Source of the DNA: CAZZKG01 sp964654825
GTDB lineage: Bacteria > Gemmatimonadota > CAZMKB01
Length of the DNA: 64,000 nucleotides
Direction: 5' to 3'
Assembly: GCA_964654825.1 (NCBI GenBank)
Contig: CAZZKG010000009.1
Coordinates: 23,975-87,974 of the forward strand
Positions 7,372 through 17,481 of the stretch are shown piece by piece (positions within the stretch are counted from its first letter, which is position 1; the number at the start of each line of letters is the position of its first letter). Under the pieces are notes generated by a model that was not told the origin of the DNA, did no database searches, and was given only the letters and a program-made list of their open reading frames with translations. The translations under genes and the position numbers were made by a program.

Positions 7372-9414
7372 ATGGGTTGGTTGAGCTTCATTCATCCTGC
7401 ATATCTCTGGGCCCTTCTTCTCTCAGGCTTACCGCTCTTCATCCACGTACTGAGCCGCAGGCGCAAACGAGTAGTCGAGTTCAGTTCGGTGAGACTGATT
7501 CAGACCGCTCGCCAGCAGAACGTCGAGAGGCTGAACCTGCGGGAAATTCTGCTTCTCATTCTGCGGACCCTGATGGTCATTTTTATCGTACTGGCTGCGG
7601 CCCGTCCTCTGGTGCGAGGGTTCGGGGCGGGTGCACTCGCCGACCACGAACCTACGGGCGTCGTGCTGATCATCGACCAGACACTGAGCATGCAGTTCAC
7701 GTCGGAAGGTGAAAGCCTTCTCGAGCGCTGCATCGATCGCGCCCGGTCCGTCCTCGAACTTTTGAGAGAGCATGACAGGGTGAGAATCTTTACTACCGAC
7801 AAAGATGTTATAGAGCTGACACGGGGGGAAGCCGTCCTCCCCGAAGAAGCGGCTTCACTTCTCGATCGGATCGATGGTACAACTTTCGGGGGACGTCTGG
7901 ACGAGAGCATTCGGCGTGCCGCTGAAGCCTGCGGGGAGATTGACCTGCCGTGGCGGGAAGTCTATGTGTTCACCGACCTGCAGCGCGGATCAATAACTCC
8001 CGGCCTGTTCGACAGGGTGGACAACGAGATACCGATCGTGTTTTTTACCGAAGGTGATTCCGGATCGACAAACAGGTACCTCGGTAATGCCGAGCTCGTC
8101 GGCAAGGGACAGGGAGCGGGCGGAAACTGGACACTCAAGGTTGGTGTGGGGAGTTCGGGCGGTACGACGTTTCCGGGTGTGTTTCCCAGGCTTTATATCG
8201 GTGGAGAAATGGCGGGGATCGTGGAGGTGCAGATCGAAGGGGACGGAGAAAAGACCGCCACCTTCCCCCTGCCTGAGTATCCGGGCTCACGGAAAAGAAT
8301 GAGCGTGGAAATCGAGAAGGACGGTCTCGACCTGGATGACACCAGGTACATTCTGACCGGAGATATAAAACCGCTGCGTATCCTGCGCGGAAGAGGGATC
8401 GAGTCGATGGTTCATCTCGAACTCGCGCTGGATCTCCTCGAGGTGTTTGATGAAGGGACTGAAGAACAGGGAGAAGAGGTACGAACGGGAGATGAGAGCG
8501 CACCCGCGGGTCGGGTTGTTGTCACGACATGGTCCGACCGTGAGGCCATCCGGCAGGCATCTCGACAGGGGTATGGACTCGTCATTTTCCCGGATCCAGA
8601 GAGAGATCTGACCGCGGGCGGATCCGGCCTCCGGGTCTCATCCGGAGGCAGACAGGTGACGGGAGAAGGCAGTTACCAGGGAATAGCTCCTGCCCAGGTA
8701 AAACGATTACCTGTTCTACTAAACGATCTGGCCGACGGGTTCGGGAGGGTTCGGGTGATGGACTATTACCGCTTGCTGCCTGATGAGGCGTGGGATGATA
8801 CAGGGGGAGAGTCGTGGCGGATCGACCTGGACAACGGAGACCCATTTCTACTTGGGTGGGAAACGGAGGGGGTCAGGATCGTGATGTGGAGCATCACTCC
8901 CCGTGAAAGGAGTTCGAATATTCTGCTGTCGCCTCTCTTCGTTCCCGCTCTGGACGCGGTTCTGAAGTTCGCCGCCGGATCAGAGGAAGATCAGGGCTAC
9001 TTCTGCGGGGAGCCTGTGGTGAGGAACCTCCCCGGAACAGCTTCAGGTGAAACCGTTGTGTGTACGTATCCGGATGGCGGTGAGACTCTTCTGGAGCGTG
9101 GGCCTGCCGGGGAGGTGCGTTTCACGGACACGAAGGAGCCGGGATTCTACACGGTTTCAGACGGAGTGCGCGTTTTGTTGGAGTTCCCTGTAAATGTCGA
9201 CACCCGGGAATCGGTGGTTAACGGGATTGAGGTCAGTGAACTCGAGGAGCTGCTTCAGTCTCAAAACGTGCACGTTGTGGAAAAAGGAAAAGATCTCGAA
9301 CAGGTGATCCTGTCGAAGCGTGGCGGTAGAGAGATCTCGTCATGGCTCCTGCTCACCATACTCATTCTTTTCCTCGCGGAATCCTTCATTTCGGGGAGAA
9401 TACACAGGGAGTAA
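7372..9414 (+). CDS. BatA-like membrane protein with N-terminal aerotolerance-type domain and vWA domain
   Basis: 680 aa. The N-terminus matches the BatA N-terminal domain: two membrane helices (about residues 7-25 and 57-78) around RRRKRVVEFSSVRLI. A vWA domain follows, with the MIDAS position reading D102-Q-T-L-S106, Thr replacing the usual middle Ser. A long periplasmic part leads to a final helix near residues 655-672 (LLTILILFLAESF). The architecture fits the large membrane partner of the MoxR/DUF58 pair. The start is ATG, 3 bases after DUF58; the family is known, its exact role is not. Confidence 0.88.
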   Translation: MGWLSFIHPAYLWALLLSGLPLFIHVLSRRRKRVVEFSSVRLIQTARQQNVERLNLREILLLILRTLMVIFIVLAAARPLVRGFGAGALADHEPTGVVLIIDQTLSMQFTSEGESLLERCIDRARSVLELLREHDRVRIFTTDKDVIELTRGEAVLPEEAASLLDRIDGTTFGGRLDESIRRAAEACGEIDLPWREVYVFTDLQRGSITPGLFDRVDNEIPIVFFTEGDSGSTNRYLGNAELVGKGQGAGGNWTLKVGVGSSGGTTFPGVFPRLYIGGEMAGIVEVQIEGDGEKTATFPLPEYPGSRKRMSVEIEKDGLDLDDTRYILTGDIKPLRILRGRGIESMVHLELALDLLEVFDEGTEEQGEEVRTGDESAPAGRVVVTTWSDREAIRQASRQGYGLVIFPDPERDLTAGGSGLRVSSGGRQVTGEGSYQGIAPAQVKRLPVLLNDLADGFGRVRVMDYYRLLPDEAWDDTGGESWRIDLDNGDPFLLGWETEGVRIVMWSITPRERSSNILLSPLFVPALDAVLKFAAGSEEDQGYFCGEPVVRNLPGTASGETVVCTYPDGGETLLERGPAGEVRFTDTKEPGFYTVSDGVRVLLEFPVNVDTRESVVNGIEVSELEELLQSQNVHVVEKGKDLEQVILSKRGGREISSWLLLTILILFLAESFISGRIHRE

Positions 9415-9417
9415 TCG

Positions 9418-12400
9418 GTGGGATTATCGGAAAGACTGCAAGGATTTACTGAATCCAGGCCGTACCGGGAGCTGGTGAGAAATCTCCAGGAAGGAGAACT
9501 CCAGCTGTCGGCGACAAATCTCTACGGTTCGAGTAAAACTCTTCTCGCTTCGTTACTCTTCCATGAGCTCGATCGTACCATCCTCTATCTCGTCTCCTCT
9601 GATGACAGAAGGAGAAAAGTCGCCGAGGATCTTCGGACCCTGCTCGACGAGGATCGTGTAGTCTCCTTACCTCCACTTGCTATGAGGCGGCTGGACGAGG
9701 AGCTTCCTCACATGCGGATTGTAGAGCAGAGAGTGGAAGCTCTCACCGATCTCATCGTCGGGAAAAAGGTAGTGGCCGTGGTACCCGCGCTGTCCGCGAT
9801 CCAGATGCTTCTTTCACCTCAGCGGCTTCGCGACATGATCGTGGATATCAAAAAAGGAGACGTCCTGGACATGGCCCTCTTCGTGAGCCGGCTCGAAGAG
9901 CTCGGGTATGTTCACGAAGACGTAGTTTATGAAGTCGGGACCTACAGCCGCCGGGGCGGAATCGTGGACATATCGGGTTTCGAGATGGACAAACCGGCGA
10001 GGATCGAATTCGATGATGACCGCATCGTTTCAATGCGGGAGTTCGATCCCGCCACACAGCGCTCAACAGGTAAAATGCTGTCTGTCAGAATCGTTCCCGT
10101 CGAAGAAGGGAAACTGTCGCCCTTCGAGTGCTCCATCTTCGAATCCCTCCCCGCCGGCACCATCACGCTCGTCGATGAGCACTCCGATTTCATACAGAGG
10201 GCCGAGGGGGCCGTAGAAAAACTCGCTGGTGAGCAGAGTCTACTCGGTCCCGATCAGCTTGACAGCAAGCTCCAGAGCTTTCAGACGGTCCGATTGTCGA
10301 CCCTCCATCTCCACTCCGAGACCTGCGGATCATCCACGCACCGGTTCGAAACCCGTGAACCGGTACCGGTAGACAGAAAGTTCTCGAACTTTATCGAGGC
10401 CCTGGATCGGCACAGGAAGGAAGGGTACGGCGTGTTCCTTCTCTGTGACAACGAGGGGCAGGAAGAACGGTTCAGAGAGCTCCTCGGCAATATCGAGGAT
10501 GAGCTGGAGCTCGTGCAGGGAAGTCTCGAGGAGGGGTTTCTTGTACATGATGCAGGGATCGCAGTATACACGGATCACGAGATATTCTCGCGGCCACGAA
10601 GGATACGGTATGTCCGTGAATACCGGGGGGTTGCGCCAATCGAATCTTTTACTTCCATAAAACCAGGTGATTACCTCGTACACATCAATTACGGTATTGC
10701 CCGCTATGAGGGGATCCGGCGCATCAATGCCGGAGGAGGAGAAATCGAATGTCTGGCTCTCAAGTACGGCGGCGGAGACCGGGTGTACGTCCCCGTGGAC
10801 AGGTTGTCTCTCGTCGAGAAATATTCGACAGAAGATGCTGCGCCCCCGGCACTGGACAGGATCGGGAGCAAGAAGTGGGAGAAGCTCAAGAAGCGAACCA
10901 AGGAGAGCATCAAAGAGATGGCGAACGAACTCCTCGAGCTCTACGCGTCGCGGAAGGTCATGAAAGGTTTTTCCTTCTCAGCCGACACACCCTGGCAGAT
11001 GGAACTCGAGTCATCGTTCATCTACGAGGACACCCCCGATCAGAGTAGAGCTGCCGATGAGGTGAAGCAGGATATGGAGTCCCCTGCCCCGATGGACCGG
11101 CTCGTGTGTGGAGATGTCGGGTACGGGAAGACCGAGGTGGCCATTCGGGCTTCGTTCAAGGCCGTGCAGGACGGGAAGCAGGTTGTCGTCCTCGTTCCAA
11201 CGACGGTGCTTGCCCAGCAGCACCTCATGACGTTCAGGTCCCGTCTGGGGATGTACCCGGTGAGAATCGAAATGATGTCCCGGTTCCTGGACAAAAAACA
11301 GCAGGCTGAAGTTCTCGTGGGACTCCGTGAAGGCTCCGTGGACATCGTCATCGGAACACACCGGCTCCTTTCCGGCGACGTTCAATTTAAAGACCTGGGT
11401 TTTATGATTATCGATGAAGAGCACCGCTTCGGTGTGAAACAAAAGGAGAAGCTCAAGCGGATGCGGAAAAACGTCGACGTGCTTGCTCTCTCAGCCACTC
11501 CTATCCCCCGGACTCTCTATCTCTCCCTGATGGGGATGCGGGATATGTCCGTCATCGAGACACCGCCACGGGACCGTTTACCGATTTCGACCTACGTCAC
11601 CCGGTGGAACGAGGAGCTCATCAAGGAGACCATCATGCGAGAGGTAGACCGGGGGGGGCAGATCTATTTCATTCACAACCGGATAGCCTCGATTTCTGCA
11701 GTTCATAAAATGCTCGAGCGCCTCTTGCCGGGGCTTTGTATCGAAGTTGCGCATGGCCGGATGCACGAGAGAAGGCTCGAGAAAGTGATGCTCGAGTTCC
11801 TGAACGGTGATATCGATGTGCTCCTGTCCACCATGATCGTCGAGAGCGGACTCGACATCGCGAATGCAAACACTCTCATCGTTAACAAAGCGGACATGTT
11901 CGGGCTTGCTCAGCTTTACCAGCTCCGGGGAAGAGTGGGAAGATCAAACAGGCAGGCCTCTGCTTATTTCCTCATCCCCCCGAAGCATTATCTCGATGCA
12001 GACGCGAGGAGGAGGCTCAGGGTGCTCGAGGAATACACGGATCTTGGTTCCGGGTACTGGATTGCAATGAAAGATCTTGAGTTGAGAGGGGCCGGCAACA
12101 TCCTGGGAGCGCAGCAACACGGTTTCATCACCAGCATGGGATTTGACACCTACTACCGCCTTCTGGACGAAGCGATCAGTGAGATCAAGGGGGAGGAGAA
12201 GCCGGAAAAACAGCCGGTCGAGGTTCTTGCCGGCATCGAGGCCTACCTGCCCGATGAATATGTGGGGAGTCAGGATCAGAAACTCTCGTTGTACAGAAAA
12301 CTCTCGAAAGTGGAGACGGTCGGGGGACTGAAAGAGATCCTGGATGAAATCGTCGACCGGTTCGGGCCCCTCCCGGAAGTAGGATGGAACCTATTGAGGC

Positions 12401-12648
12401 TTCTGGAGGTAAAAATTGTGGCATCGGGACTCGGGATCCAATCGATCTCCATAAAGGGTGACAGGTCCCGGATCACATTCTGTGAGGGATATCCGCTTCG
12501 AATGGACCGGTGGAACGAAGTTCTCGAACGCAGGAGCTATGGGTTGAGCACCAGTTGGAATGGGAAGGGGACATTCAGCCTCGAATCCCGCGGATCTCTG
12601 GACACACTTGAGAGTATCAGAAAAGTATTGCAAGAGGTCTCATCGTAA
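9418..12648 (+). CDS. mfd: Transcription-repair coupling factor Mfd
   Basis: 1076-aa ATP-dependent translocase that removes stalled RNA polymerase and recruits UvrA to the lesion. Domains in order: UvrB-like N-terminus (residues about 1-330); the CarD-like RNA-polymerase interaction domain (KPGDYLVHINYGIARYEGI, about 420-490); the RecG-like helicase core with Walker A GDVGYGKTEVA, DEEH box and SATPIPRTL; the RGRVGR motif; and the C-terminal TRCF domain with EAYLPDEYV. GTG start, 3 bases after the BatA-like gene. Linkage of mfd to a MoxR operon is unusual. In many diderms mfd sits next to parvulin/surA genes, which is also the case here. Confidence 0.97.
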   Translation: MGLSERLQGFTESRPYRELVRNLQEGELQLSATNLYGSSKTLLASLLFHELDRTILYLVSSDDRRRKVAEDLRTLLDEDRVVSLPPLAMRRLDEELPHMRIVEQRVEALTDLIVGKKVVAVVPALSAIQMLLSPQRLRDMIVDIKKGDVLDMALFVSRLEELGYVHEDVVYEVGTYSRRGGIVDISGFEMDKPARIEFDDDRIVSMREFDPATQRSTGKMLSVRIVPVEEGKLSPFECSIFESLPAGTITLVDEHSDFIQRAEGAVEKLAGEQSLLGPDQLDSKLQSFQTVRLSTLHLHSETCGSSTHRFETREPVPVDRKFSNFIEALDRHRKEGYGVFLLCDNEGQEERFRELLGNIEDELELVQGSLEEGFLVHDAGIAVYTDHEIFSRPRRIRYVREYRGVAPIESFTSIKPGDYLVHINYGIARYEGIRRINAGGGEIECLALKYGGGDRVYVPVDRLSLVEKYSTEDAAPPALDRIGSKKWEKLKKRTKESIKEMANELLELYASRKVMKGFSFSADTPWQMELESSFIYEDTPDQSRAADEVKQDMESPAPMDRLVCGDVGYGKTEVAIRASFKAVQDGKQVVVLVPTTVLAQQHLMTFRSRLGMYPVRIEMMSRFLDKKQQAEVLVGLREGSVDIVIGTHRLLSGDVQFKDLGFMIIDEEHRFGVKQKEKLKRMRKNVDVLALSATPIPRTLYLSLMGMRDMSVIETPPRDRLPISTYVTRWNEELIKETIMREVDRGGQIYFIHNRIASISAVHKMLERLLPGLCIEVAHGRMHERRLEKVMLEFLNGDIDVLLSTMIVESGLDIANANTLIVNKADMFGLAQLYQLRGRVGRSNRQASAYFLIPPKHYLDADARRRLRVLEEYTDLGSGYWIAMKDLELRGAGNILGAQQHGFITSMGFDTYYRLLDEAISEIKGEEKPEKQPVEVLAGIEAYLPDEYVGSQDQKLSLYRKLSKVETVGGLKEILDEIVDRFGPLPEVGWNLLRLLEVKIVASGLGIQSISIKGDRSRITFCEGYPLRMDRWNEVLERRSYGLSTSWNGKGTFSLESRGSLDTLESIRKVLQEVSS

Positions 12649-12744
12649 GCTACCTTATATTATCCAGTTCGGGGAGGAATTTCCTGATTCCGTACTCACG
12701 ATTTTCAGAATGAACAAGGCAAATAGAGAGGGAGTGTGACAATT

Positions 12745-14133
12745 ATGAAGTATTACCCGGCATTAATTTTCCTGTCTCTTCTGGGTATCGCTGCCTGGTC
12801 CGGCTGTTCAAAAAATGTGGACGCCGTTGTCGCCAGGGTCGGGAATGACGAGATTCGTGTGGCGGATGCCGTCGAAATCATGAGCGGGGGAGGTTATTCA
12901 AAAGATCTGGATGGTGTCAGCGAGGCCCTGGACCACCTGATCGATTTCAAGCTTCTCCTCTCGGGAGCGAAGGGAGAAGGTCTCGATACGACTGCCGAGT
13001 TCGGGAAAAACCTCAGGGTGATGCGGGAGAACTTCGTCGTTCGGAAACTCTATGAGGAAGTAGTTGTCAAAAAAGCATCTGCAACCGAGGAAGAGCTCCA
13101 GGAATATTTCGACGAACACAACCTTGGACAGGAACAGGTGGAGGCCAGACACATCCTGGTCAGCTACCGCGAAGGGGAGGGAGAGCAGAAGCGGGAAGAA
13201 GCCATGGCAAAAATCGAGAAGGTCCTGGAAGAAGCCAGGGCCGGTGCGGATTTCGCCAAACTTGCAACCAAGTATTCTGATGGACCAACAGCTCCCAACG
13301 GTGGATACCTCGGGTACTTTCCCAGGGGGAGAATGGTCAAAGCATTCGAGGATGCAGCCTTCTCTCTCCAGCCGGGGGAACTGAGCGGCGTGGTCGAAAC
13401 ACAGTTCGGTTTCCACGTCATGAAGGTGGAAGATCGAAGGAGCCGCACCCTGGAGGAAATGAAAGACGAGGTCAGGGCATACGTCGAACAGCCAAAGAGA
13501 CAGAAACTTTCCCAGGAGTTTTTAAAAGAACTCGAGTCGAGCGCGGCGATCGATTATCAGGATGAAGCAATAGACAGCATGATCTCTTTGATGGAACAGT
13601 CCGGATCTGTTGATGATGCGATGGTTGCCGCGGATCTCGTCATCGCGATCTACCAGGGAGGCGAGTGGACTGCAGGCAAGTACCTCGAGTACTATGGTGA
13701 TTTTCCCTCTGATTACATGAATGCACCTCGGGATAAGGAGGAGATCAAGGCGGTCCTAAAAGGGCTCATAAGGAACGAACTGCTCATTCAGAAAGCGAAG
13801 GAGAACGGCATCGAGTCCAGGCCCGAGTTCAGGAACGAGCTCGGCCAGCTCGAGGATGATGCTCTCGTCCAGATCTTCATAAAGAAAAAGGTGTATGTCG
13901 ATGCCGAACCTGCCGATGATGAGCTCTCCGCATATTACGAAGAGCATCGGGATTCCTATGGTGAGAGGCCGTACGAAGAGATCAGAGAGATCGTCAAGAC
14001 AGATATGGTTGATGAGAACAGACAGAAGCGTCTCGATGAGCTGACCGTTCCTCTCAAAGAACGGTTCCAGGTTGTTCTTCTGGAGGAAAACTATCCGCTG
14101 GTCCTGGATGAACTCCAGAAACTCAAGAAATGA
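12745..14133 (+). CDS. Parvulin-type (PpiC) peptidyl-prolyl isomerase, exported, probable lipoprotein
   Basis: 462 aa from ATG 12745 (GAGGGAG 10 bases upstream; the in-frame GTG at 12736 would overlap that site). It has a hydrophobic signal ending in SGC with a lipidation-type Cys at about residue 21, then a SurA-like N-domain. One parvulin domain follows (about residues 130-240), with EARHILVSYR, the GGYLGYFPRGRMVKAFEDAAF block and TQFGFHVMKVED. A second chaperone-like helical region closes the protein. Probably a periplasm-facing foldase for outer-membrane proteins, first of three parvulin genes in a row. Confidence 0.9.
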   Translation: MKYYPALIFLSLLGIAAWSGCSKNVDAVVARVGNDEIRVADAVEIMSGGGYSKDLDGVSEALDHLIDFKLLLSGAKGEGLDTTAEFGKNLRVMRENFVVRKLYEEVVVKKASATEEELQEYFDEHNLGQEQVEARHILVSYREGEGEQKREEAMAKIEKVLEEARAGADFAKLATKYSDGPTAPNGGYLGYFPRGRMVKAFEDAAFSLQPGELSGVVETQFGFHVMKVEDRRSRTLEEMKDEVRAYVEQPKRQKLSQEFLKELESSAAIDYQDEAIDSMISLMEQSGSVDDAMVAADLVIAIYQGGEWTAGKYLEYYGDFPSDYMNAPRDKEEIKAVLKGLIRNELLIQKAKENGIESRPEFRNELGQLEDDALVQIFIKKKVYVDAEPADDELSAYYEEHRDSYGERPYEEIREIVKTDMVDENRQKRLDELTVPLKERFQVVLLEENYPLVLDELQKLKK

Positions 14134-14134
14134 A

Positions 14135-15004
14135 ATGACCATGCACCTGCGCGCGGTGGTCCCAATCCTCCTTTCTTTCTTCCTTCTCTCGTGTAACCTG
14201 TTTGAGGAGAGCGACAAGAAGGCACCGAGTACTTCCCCCGTCGTGGCGCGGGCAAACGAATCGGTCCTAACGCTTGATGATCTTGACAGCATGATCCCGG
14301 CTGAGTACGGGCAGTACTACCGGACGGAGGACAGGAGAGCACTCGTCAACAGGTGGATAGAAACGGAACTCGTTTACCAGGAAGCGGTACGACAGGGACT
14401 CGACCGGGAACCTGAACTTCGGAACAAAGTGGAAGAGTTCGAGAGGCTCCTACTCGAAAACGAGATACTCCACCGCATGCTTGGCACGAGAGTGGCGGTG
14501 ACGAACGAGGAGATTGAACAGTATTACCAGGAAAACCCCGATTTTTTTCTCAGGGAGAAGGAGGAAGTCCGCTTGAGCCAGATCGTGGTTGACAGTTCCG
14601 GTCTTGCTGAAGACCTGAGGGAGAAGCTCGAAACGGATCCGTCGCTGTTCGGGGCCTTCGCTGCAGAATATTCACTGGAAGAAAGCGGTAAAAACAACGG
14701 TGACGTAGGATTTTACGAGGTCGATGAACTAATCGAACCGCTCAGGAAAGTTATTAAGACCATGAATGTGGGAGAGATATCACCCGTGGTGGATGTCCCG
14801 GGCGTTGGAAGTTTTATCGTGACCGTCACTGATCGGCAGGGGCCGGAGACCATGAAATCGCTCGAAGACATGGCCGACGAAATAAAGGATATCTTACTGG
14901 TGAGCAAGGAGGAGGAGGAGCGGAGGAAGTGGGTGGAGGGACTCATCTCCAGCAGTGATGTTGAGATAGACTGGCAGCTCATCGAGGAGGTGTCCCGTGA
15001 TTAG
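14135..15004 (+). CDS. Second parvulin-type (PpiC) isomerase lipoprotein
   Basis: 289 aa. The start is ATG 14135, one base after the previous stop (ATG 14141 is an alternative). The signal ends with a clear lipobox, FLLSC. A SurA-like N-domain leads to one divergent parvulin domain (about residues 145-250: EEVRLSQIVVD, GDVGFYEVDEL, VPGVGSFIVTVTD). It lacks the glycine-rich GGxLG motif in standard form, so catalytic activity is uncertain and chaperone function more likely. It overlaps the next gene by 8 bases, implying translational coupling. Confidence 0.85.
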   Translation: MTMHLRAVVPILLSFFLLSCNLFEESDKKAPSTSPVVARANESVLTLDDLDSMIPAEYGQYYRTEDRRALVNRWIETELVYQEAVRQGLDREPELRNKVEEFERLLLENEILHRMLGTRVAVTNEEIEQYYQENPDFFLREKEEVRLSQIVVDSSGLAEDLREKLETDPSLFGAFAAEYSLEESGKNNGDVGFYEVDELIEPLRKVIKTMNVGEISPVVDVPGVGSFIVTVTDRQGPETMKSLEDMADEIKDILLVSKEEEERRKWVEGLISSSDVEIDWQLIEEVSRD

Positions 15005-16289
15005 AAGGGTCCTCCGAACGCTCCGGATAGTTTTCGTCCTTCTCTTCGCGTTTCAGCCCACCCTCCATTCCCAGGAAAGACTTCTCGAAAGAATTGTGGC
15101 AGTCGTTGGGAACGAGGTGATCCTTGAAGGGGAACTCCTCGAACATCTCTATATCATGTCCCAACAGCTCAATGTATCGCTCCAGGATTCGGCCCGTCTC
15201 CTCGAAATGAAAGGCCAGATACTCGAGGGATTGATCAACGACAAAGTGATCCTCCAGCGGGCGAGAGAAAAGGGTATCAGTGTCACGAACGATGAGATCG
15301 AAACCGCTATCGAGAAGGACTTCGCTACGATCAGGAGCAGGTTCAGTTCAGAGGATGAATTCATCGAAGCCCTCCGTGACGAAGGTTTTACCATCGCCGG
15401 GTATAGAGAAAGCCTCCGGGAGGAGAGAGAGAAGCAGCTCCTGCAGGAAAAGTTTATGCGGGAGCTCAAATTGCCGCCCAAACATGTCTCTGATGATGAG
15501 ATCAGGGACTACTTCGATAAAAACAGTGACAAATTCGGGATGAGACCTGCAACGGTGAAACTCGCACGAATACTCATCGAGCCTACACCCGGAGATTCCA
15601 TCAGGCGGGAGAAGGAGAAAATACTCACCGAGCTCCTGAACCGCCTCGCCGAAGGAGACAAGTTTGAAGATCTTGCAAAGGAGTATTCTGACGACGAGGG
15701 CACGAAGAACCGTGGAGGGGACATCGGATTTCTCGAGAGAGGGGACATGCTGCCCGAGGTGGAGAGGCAGGTTTTCATTCTGAATCCGGGTGAAGTAAGC
15801 GGAGTGATCGAGACCGAACTTGGATATTTCCTTGTGAAACTCGAGGAGATGCGTCTCGGCAAGGTACATCTAAAGCACATCCTCATCAGTCTCAGTCCGA
15901 ACGAAGAAGATAAGAGTCGAGCAAAACAACTCGCTGTCGATCTGGTACAACGACTGCGTGACGGTGAAGACTTCTCAGAGCTCGCAGCGGAATATTCCGC
16001 TGATGACGACACGAAGACCGAAGGTGGAGTGCTTGGTGAATTTACCAGCCAGAATATTCCGGAAGGGTACCTGGGTGTCATCGAGCTTCTCGATGAAGGC
16101 GAGGTCAGCGAACCTCTCGAGTCACCGAAAGGCTGGGATATTATAAAAATGCTCGAGAAGAGCCCACCGAGGCCGTTCGCTCTGGAAGATGTCGAAGAAA
16201 ACATCAGGCAGGTGCTTGCACAGGAGAAAGCTTTCCAGGAGTTCATCGACAAGATGAAGGAGAAGACTTTCATCGAAGTCCGGCTGTGA
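14997..16289 (+). CDS. surA: Periplasmic chaperone/peptidyl-prolyl isomerase SurA
   Basis: 430-aa exported foldase that escorts outer-membrane proteins through the periplasm. GTG start preceded by GAGGAGGTG. Signal peptide of about 26 residues (VLLFAFQPTLHSQ). The SurA N-domain (VAVVGNEVILEGEL, about 33-160) is followed by two tandem parvulin domains (about 175-280 and 288-390), each with the HILI/RILI entry and GGDIGF or GGVLGEF block, then a C-terminal helix. The order surA-pdxA is the same as in Escherichia coli, which supports the name. Confidence 0.93.
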   Translation: MIRRVLRTLRIVFVLLFAFQPTLHSQERLLERIVAVVGNEVILEGELLEHLYIMSQQLNVSLQDSARLLEMKGQILEGLINDKVILQRAREKGISVTNDEIETAIEKDFATIRSRFSSEDEFIEALRDEGFTIAGYRESLREEREKQLLQEKFMRELKLPPKHVSDDEIRDYFDKNSDKFGMRPATVKLARILIEPTPGDSIRREKEKILTELLNRLAEGDKFEDLAKEYSDDEGTKNRGGDIGFLERGDMLPEVERQVFILNPGEVSGVIETELGYFLVKLEEMRLGKVHLKHILISLSPNEEDKSRAKQLAVDLVQRLRDGEDFSELAAEYSADDDTKTEGGVLGEFTSQNIPEGYLGVIELLDEGEVSEPLESPKGWDIIKMLEKSPPRPFALEDVEENIRQVLAQEKAFQEFIDKMKEKTFIEVRL

Positions 16290-16302
16290 ATAACTGTACA
16301 TT

Positions 16303-17391
16303 GTGACCGTGAATATTCCTGATATAAAAAAGGAGATACTCCTTGCCGTCACCCTTGGTGATGTACGGGGTATCGGACCCGAGGTTGCTGCGAGAGCTGT
16401 ATCACACCACCGCTTCCGTACAGGGACCAGCCCGCTTCTGATAGGCCCCCGCGGGGCTTTCGGACGTGCTCTGGCACTTCTCGGGGAAGAGTTCTCCGCA
16501 TGGAAATCGGGAAAGCCTTCCACCCTGTCTCCGAATCTCTCAGCGTTCGATGAGCTCGAAATAACTATCCACTCTCGGAAAGCCGATATGCTAGTACCCG
16601 GCGGGTTTACCGAACCGGCCGAGACCGGAGTGGATTGTCGTACTCTCTCTCTAGCCGAATCAGGAAGACTCGCCGGAAAGTCGATCGAACTCGCAGTGGA
16701 TTTCACATTGGGCGGCCTGACGCACGCGGTTGTCACTGCTCCGATTGATAAAAAAGCACTAAGGAAAGGCGGGTATCACTATCGTGGACACACAGAGATG
16801 CTGCAGGCTCTTACCGGTGTGGACGCTGTCGCGATGATGCTCGTGGGAGGGGCACTCAAGGTGACGATTGCAACGACACACATTCCGTTTTCAGAGGTTC
16901 TGAACGAATTGAGTCCCGAGCTTCTCCTCGGGCAGATAAGGCTCACGCACAATGCTCTCAAGTCGTTTTTTGGCATCGAAAAACCGGTCATCGGGCTGTG
17001 TGCCCTCAATCCGCACGCCGGTGAGGGCGGTATGGTAGGTGATGAAGAAGAGCGGATTCTCCTCCCTGCCGTGCTCGACGCTCGTAAGGAGGATATGGAA
17101 GTGAAGGGGCCGATGCCGGCGGATACGATCTTCACCCTGTGCACGGAAGGAACTATCGATGCTGTCGTTGCACTTTACCACGACCAGGGTATGATTCCCA
17201 TCAAAGTCCACGCCTTCGGCACGGGAGTGAACATGACTCTTGGGCTTCCCTTCATCCGGACCTCGCCCGATCACGGTACTGCTCTTGACAGGGCATGGGG
17301 AGGGATTGCAAATGAAGGAAGCATGATCGAAGCCCTTTCTCTGGCCGAAGACCTTGTCCGCTTCTCTCCCTGCTCGGGACCTGCCATATAA
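16303..17391 (+). CDS. pdxA: 4-hydroxythreonine-4-phosphate dehydrogenase PdxA
   Basis: 362-aa NAD-dependent, divalent-metal enzyme of the DXP-dependent pyridoxal phosphate pathway. Family motifs are present: LAVTLGDVRGIGPEV at the N-terminus, TAPIDKKALRKGGYHYRGHTEML (metal His), LNPHAGEGGMVGDEE, and YHDQGMIPIKV with the terminal metal His near FIRTSPDHGTALD. GTG start 13 bases after surA, probably in the same transcript. Length is slightly above the usual 330 because of a longer N-terminal third. Confidence 0.96.
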   Translation: MTVNIPDIKKEILLAVTLGDVRGIGPEVAARAVSHHRFRTGTSPLLIGPRGAFGRALALLGEEFSAWKSGKPSTLSPNLSAFDELEITIHSRKADMLVPGGFTEPAETGVDCRTLSLAESGRLAGKSIELAVDFTLGGLTHAVVTAPIDKKALRKGGYHYRGHTEMLQALTGVDAVAMMLVGGALKVTIATTHIPFSEVLNELSPELLLGQIRLTHNALKSFFGIEKPVIGLCALNPHAGEGGMVGDEEERILLPAVLDARKEDMEVKGPMPADTIFTLCTEGTIDAVVALYHDQGMIPIKVHAFGTGVNMTLGLPFIRTSPDHGTALDRAWGGIANEGSMIEALSLAEDLVRFSPCSGPAI

Positions 17392-17393
17392 TT

Positions 17394-17422
17394 TTGACAA
17401 CTCTGTGGGGGCTTATTAAATT
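17394..17422 (+). promoter_or_regulatory. Predicted promoter of the ftsE-ftsX operon
   Basis: TTGACA (17394..17399), 17-bp spacer, TAAATT (17417..17422), directly after the pdxA stop. The predicted start near 17429 gives a leader of about 53 nt to the ftsE ATG. Confidence 0.5.
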
Positions 17423-17481
17423 AAGCGCGTGGTTGAGTCGGTGCAATCAGTCATCCGGAGACGGATAACCTGCATGAGTCC

